DNA from: Akkermansia muciniphila
GTDB taxonomy: Bacteria > Verrucomicrobiota > Verrucomicrobiia > Verrucomicrobiales > V1-33
Assembly: GCA_945900785.1 (NCBI GenBank)
Contig: CAMDJM010000009.1
Location: 1-64,000 of the forward strand
Direction of reading: 5' to 3'
Length of the DNA: 64,000 bases
Numbering within the stretch: the first letter of the stretch is position 1; each line of letters starts with the position of its first letter. Made by a program: the position numbers and the translations under genes. This document shows positions 61,414 through 64,000 of the stretch, in pieces. Below the pieces are notes generated by a model. The model was not told the origin of the DNA, made no database searches, and was given only the letters and a program-made list of their open reading frames with translations.

Positions 61414-62754
61414 ATGAAAACACCTGTTCTTCTGCTTGCCGCCTGTGCCCTGGCAACGCCCCTGCCGCTCCGGGCGGAATCCGCTGCCGTCGCCCAGCCC
61501 GGGGGCAAACTGCCCGCCGCGCCTGCGGTTTCCTTTGTGAAAATCGCCGATGGCCTGGTGGATCCCGTCGACGTCACTGCTCCGAAAGACGGCTCCGGCC
61601 GCCTGTTTGTCTGCGAGCGCCCCGGCGTCGTCCGGATCGTCAAAGACGGCAAGCTCCTGGAAAAACCCTTCCTCGATATCAAGGACAAAACCCTCAGTTC
61701 CTTCCTCGAGCAGGGGCTCTTCGCCATCGAGTTCCACCCGAAATTCAAGGAAAACGGCCTGTTCTACATTTCCTATTCCGATCTATGGTTCAATGGGGCC
61801 ACCCTGCTGGTGCAATACAAGGTTTCCGCCAAAAATCCTGACAAAGCGGACATGGACAGCGCCAAGGTGATCATGCAGATCGACTTCCCCTACTGCAATC
61901 ACCACGGCGGCAAAATGAAATTCGGGCCGGATGGCTACCTCTACGTGGGCGTGGGCGATGGCGGCTGGGAAGGGGATGTGCTCAGCGCCGGTCAGGATCT
62001 CAATCTGCTCCTGGGCAAGATGCTGCGGATCGATGTGGAAAACTCCACACCGGACCGCGCCTACTCCATCCCGAAAGACAATCCCTTCCTGACGCCTCTC
62101 CAGCAGATGACGCTCTTCGGCGTCAGCGAAAAACAATTCTCCCAGATCCACCCGAAAGCCCGTCCTGAAATCTGGGCCTACGGCATCCGGAATCCCTGGA
62201 CCTTCTCCTTCGACCGCAAGACGGGCGACCTCTTCATTGCCGACATCGGCCAAAACCACTGGGAGGAAATCAACGTGCAACCCGCTGTCAGCAAAGGCGG
62301 CGAGAACTATGGCTGGAAGTTCATGTGCGGCAGCCACACCTTCCCGATCGAAGACGAAAAAACCAACCCCCGCGTCGGCGTGCTGCCGATTGCCGAATAC
62401 AGCCACGTTGATCAGGGTATCTGCGTCACCGGACTCGGCATCTACCGGGGCACGGAGTATCCCGCTTTGGATGGGATTTATTTCGCCAGCGACTGGGGCA
62501 CGGGCAAGGTCTGGGGCCTGCAAAAAAACGCTGCCGGAACCTGGCAGATGCAGGAACTGCTCGATCTGGACACCCCTATCCGCCCCACCAGCGGCGGCGA
62601 GGATGAGGCCGGCAATATCTACATGACCCACGCCAGCGCCAACTATGGCGGCCCCGTGGATCCTTACACTTCGGAACGTGGTGCCCTCTGGAAACTGGTG
62701 CCTGCTGACAAAGTCCCCGCTGGTGCCGTCACCGCGCCGCTTCAGAAGAAATAA
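61414..62754 (+). CDS. Exported PQQ-dependent sugar (aldose) dehydrogenase family protein
   Basis: Protein of 446 residues with a signal peptide (MKTPVLLLAACALATPLPLRA). The six-bladed propeller of the soluble glucose/sorbosone dehydrogenase family is marked by FVCERPGVVRIVKDGKLL, EQGLFAIEFHPKFKENG, NHHGGKMKFGPDGYLYVGVG with the active-site His and Gly-Asp-Gly, RPEIWAYGIRNPWTFSFDR, and IADIGQNHWEEINV. Such enzymes use PQQ to oxidise sugars in the periplasm. The cupredoxin gene follows 64 bases later and could be its electron acceptor. No PQQ synthesis genes are in the window. Confidence 0.9.
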   Translation: MKTPVLLLAACALATPLPLRAESAAVAQPGGKLPAAPAVSFVKIADGLVDPVDVTAPKDGSGRLFVCERPGVVRIVKDGKLLEKPFLDIKDKTLSSFLEQGLFAIEFHPKFKENGLFYISYSDLWFNGATLLVQYKVSAKNPDKADMDSAKVIMQIDFPYCNHHGGKMKFGPDGYLYVGVGDGGWEGDVLSAGQDLNLLLGKMLRIDVENSTPDRAYSIPKDNPFLTPLQQMTLFGVSEKQFSQIHPKARPEIWAYGIRNPWTFSFDRKTGDLFIADIGQNHWEEINVQPAVSKGGENYGWKFMCGSHTFPIEDEKTNPRVGVLPIAEYSHVDQGICVTGLGIYRGTEYPALDGIYFASDWGTGKVWGLQKNAAGTWQMQELLDLDTPIRPTSGGEDEAGNIYMTHASANYGGPVDPYTSERGALWKLVPADKVPAGAVTAPLQKK

Positions 62755-62818
62755 CCGTTGTCCTCCGCCGGGCGGTGCGGCTCCGCACCGCCCGGCTTCC
62801 CCCCTTCCCTTTCCTGCT

Positions 62819-63487
62819 ATGATCCGTCTCCGATGTGCCGCCCTGGCCTTCCTCATCCCGGCCAGCCTGCCCGCTGGAGAACCCCTTCCCGCCACCCCGG
62901 CGGCTCCCGCAACACCTGCTGCCGCCCCAGCCGCACCAGCCGCCGGTCATGAGCACCACGCGGATACCGCCACCGCCAGCGCCGGGCGGAAAATGGAATT
63001 GATCGAAGGACTCACCGCAGCCGATTTCCTCCGGCTGGGGGCCAAGCCCAACAGCGTCGACCTCACCGTGATCGCGGTGTTCAACGACGAAAACTACGGC
63101 ATGAACTTTAACGGTTATGCCAAAGGCGGAGCCCTCTACACCATCCCTAAAGATTGGACGGTCAACGTCACCTTCATCAATCCCAGCCCCGTGCCGCACA
63201 GCCTGCTGGTGATTGAAGAGGATTCGCTGAAAAAGCTCCAGGTGCCGGAGCCCTACTTCAAGGGCGGGGCCGTTCCTGAGCATTTGAAAGGCCTGTCCTA
63301 TGCCAAAAGCAGCTTCACTTTCACCGCCGATGAAGCGGGCGACTACGCCCTCGCCTGCGGTTTTCCCGCCCACGCCATGAACGGTCACTGGATCGCCCTG
63401 GAAGTCTCCGCCGACGCCAAAGCGCCCACCCTCAAACTGGGCGAGGCCGATGCCAAGCCGGCCAACCCTGCCCTGCCGCCCAAATAA
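62819..63487 (+). CDS. Sulfocyanin-like cupredoxin
   Basis: Protein of 222 residues with a signal peptide (MIRLRCAALAFLIPASLPAG) and an Ala/Pro-rich linker containing HEHH. The cupredoxin domain matches the sulfocyanin type: VTVIAVFNDENYGMNFNGYA-like opening, PSPVPHSLLVIEE with copper His127, and LACGFPAHAMNGHW with Cys180 and His185. In sulfocyanins the last part reads CG-x-PGHA-x-x-GMW with an axial Met. Here that place is His190, and Met187 lies three residues earlier. A blue-copper electron carrier next to a sugar dehydrogenase is a sensible pair. Confidence 0.85.
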   Translation: MIRLRCAALAFLIPASLPAGEPLPATPAAPATPAAAPAAPAAGHEHHADTATASAGRKMELIEGLTAADFLRLGAKPNSVDLTVIAVFNDENYGMNFNGYAKGGALYTIPKDWTVNVTFINPSPVPHSLLVIEEDSLKKLQVPEPYFKGGAVPEHLKGLSYAKSSFTFTADEAGDYALACGFPAHAMNGHWIALEVSADAKAPTLKLGEADAKPANPALPPK

Positions 63488-63498
63488 ACCTTCCTGAC

Positions 63499-64000
63499 AT
63501 GTCCTTCCTCGACCGCGACGCCACCATTGCCCCGCCGGGCTTCAACCGGTGGCTGGTCCCGCCTGCCGCCATTGCCGCCCACATGTGTATCGGGCAGGTC
63601 TATGGCTTCAGTGTCTTTAAAAAACCGCTCGCCAAAGCTCTGGGCATCACCGCGCCGGGGCCTGGTGACTGGAGTGAAGTCCAGGTCGGCGTCGCCTATT
63701 CCATCGCGCTCGTCCTGCTGGGCTTGTCTGCCGCCTTTTTCGGAAAATGGGTCGAGCGGAGTGGGCCGCGGAAGGTCATTCTGGCCAGCCTTGGCTGCTT
63801 CTGCGGCGGCCTCGCTCTATCCGCCCTCGCGGTGCAGATCCATAGCATTTGGCTCCTTTATCTTGGTTATGGACTGCTCGGCGGCATCGGTCTGGGTTTA
63901 GGTTATATCGCGCCGGTCTCCACTCTCGTGAAATGGTTTCCGGACCGGCCTGGCATGGCCACCGGCATGGCGATCATGGGCTTTGGGGGCGGGGCCCTGA
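63499..64000 (+). CDS. OFA-type MFS transporter (partial, cut by window end)
   Basis: The first 167 residues of a major facilitator of the oxalate/formate antiporter (OFA) type. The frame is open to the window end. It shows a first span WLVPPAAIAAHMCIGQVYGFSVFKKPL with the OFA start, a second span VAYSIALVLLGLSAAFFGKW, the R-K loop GPRKVILASLGCF, and GLGLGYIAPVSTLVKWFPDRPGMATG, the conserved loop of the family. It probably moves an organic anion, but the substrate is not known. It starts 12 bases after the cupredoxin gene and may be in the same operon. Confidence 0.85.
   Translation, partial: MSFLDRDATIAPPGFNRWLVPPAAIAAHMCIGQVYGFSVFKKPLAKALGITAPGPGDWSEVQVGVAYSIALVLLGLSAAFFGKWVERSGPRKVILASLGCFCGGLALSALAVQIHSIWLLYLGYGLLGGIGLGLGYIAPVSTLVKWFPDRPGMATGMAIMGFGGGAL

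Noticed and set aside
1-64000. CRISPR array, rRNA genes, intact transposase or phage module
   Set aside because: No regularly spaced repeats, rRNA-like sequence, DDE/HUH transposase motifs or phage structural genes were found on either strand.

Overview
The window looks like chromosomal DNA from a verrucomicrobial bacterium (Prosthecobacter/Chthoniobacter-type). This is inferred from gene content only: a Verru_Chthon pseudopilin cassette (proteins A-D), a TIGR02597-like secreted protein, a PEP-CTERM protein, two PSCyt1/DUF1549/DUF1553 proteins with a DUF1501 partner, three SHD1-like proteins, and GC-rich coding sequence with almost no Shine-Dalgarno motifs. No rRNA, CRISPR array, intact insertion sequence or prophage is visible. 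There is one tRNA (Arg-CCG).

Layout. 0.5-3.4 kb: an exported metallophosphatase and a beta-helix protein. 3.4-7.2 kb (minus strand): a copper-handling cluster with its own promoter. It holds two exported Cys-rich small proteins, a multicopper oxidase fused to a CopB-like outer-membrane barrel, and two paralogous YHS/TRASH-like metal-binding proteins. 7.2-17.5 kb: housekeeping and envelope genes (pyrC, S10 peptidase, NYN protein, gpmI, SHD1 proteins including a tandem retropepsin, a VanX-like dipeptidase, proB, tRNA-Arg). 17.8-29.7 kb: a large exported protein, a GH16 gene broken by one amber codon, TPR-dacA-bioF, two secreted structural proteins, a phosphoesterase, a TfoX_C protein with a histone-H1-like tail, an unassigned structured-RNA candidate and a cobalamin adenosyltransferase. 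29.8-41.5 kb: two planctomycete-type cytochrome loci, an EF-hand protein and an L,D-transpeptidase. 41.5-44.5 kb: obgE with an unusual acidic insertion, and an aldehyde dehydrogenase. 44.6-54.7 kb: the Verru_Chthon cassette (A divergent from B-C-D), then TonB-ExbB-ExbD and peptide deformylase. 54.9-60.9 kb: an SHD1-thioredoxin, a decayed ATPase fragment next to a perfect 17-bp palindrome, a YHYH protein, an MbnP-MbnH fusion and a Doc-type toxin-antitoxin pair. 61.4-64 kb: a sugar dehydrogenase, a sulfocyanin-like cupredoxin and the start of an OFA-type MFS transporter.

Themes. Copper handling appears at both ends of the window, and both loci carry fusions of proteins that are normally separate (CopA-CopB and MbnP-MbnH). 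Most other genes make exported or envelope proteins. The strongest candidates for under-described biology are the MbnP-MbnH fusion with its YHYH neighbour, the copper cluster with the exported metallothionein-like peptide, the Verru_Chthon cassette beside TonB/ExbBD, and the structured RNA candidate at 28.8 kb. Functions are family-level calls from reading motifs by eye; no database search was run.
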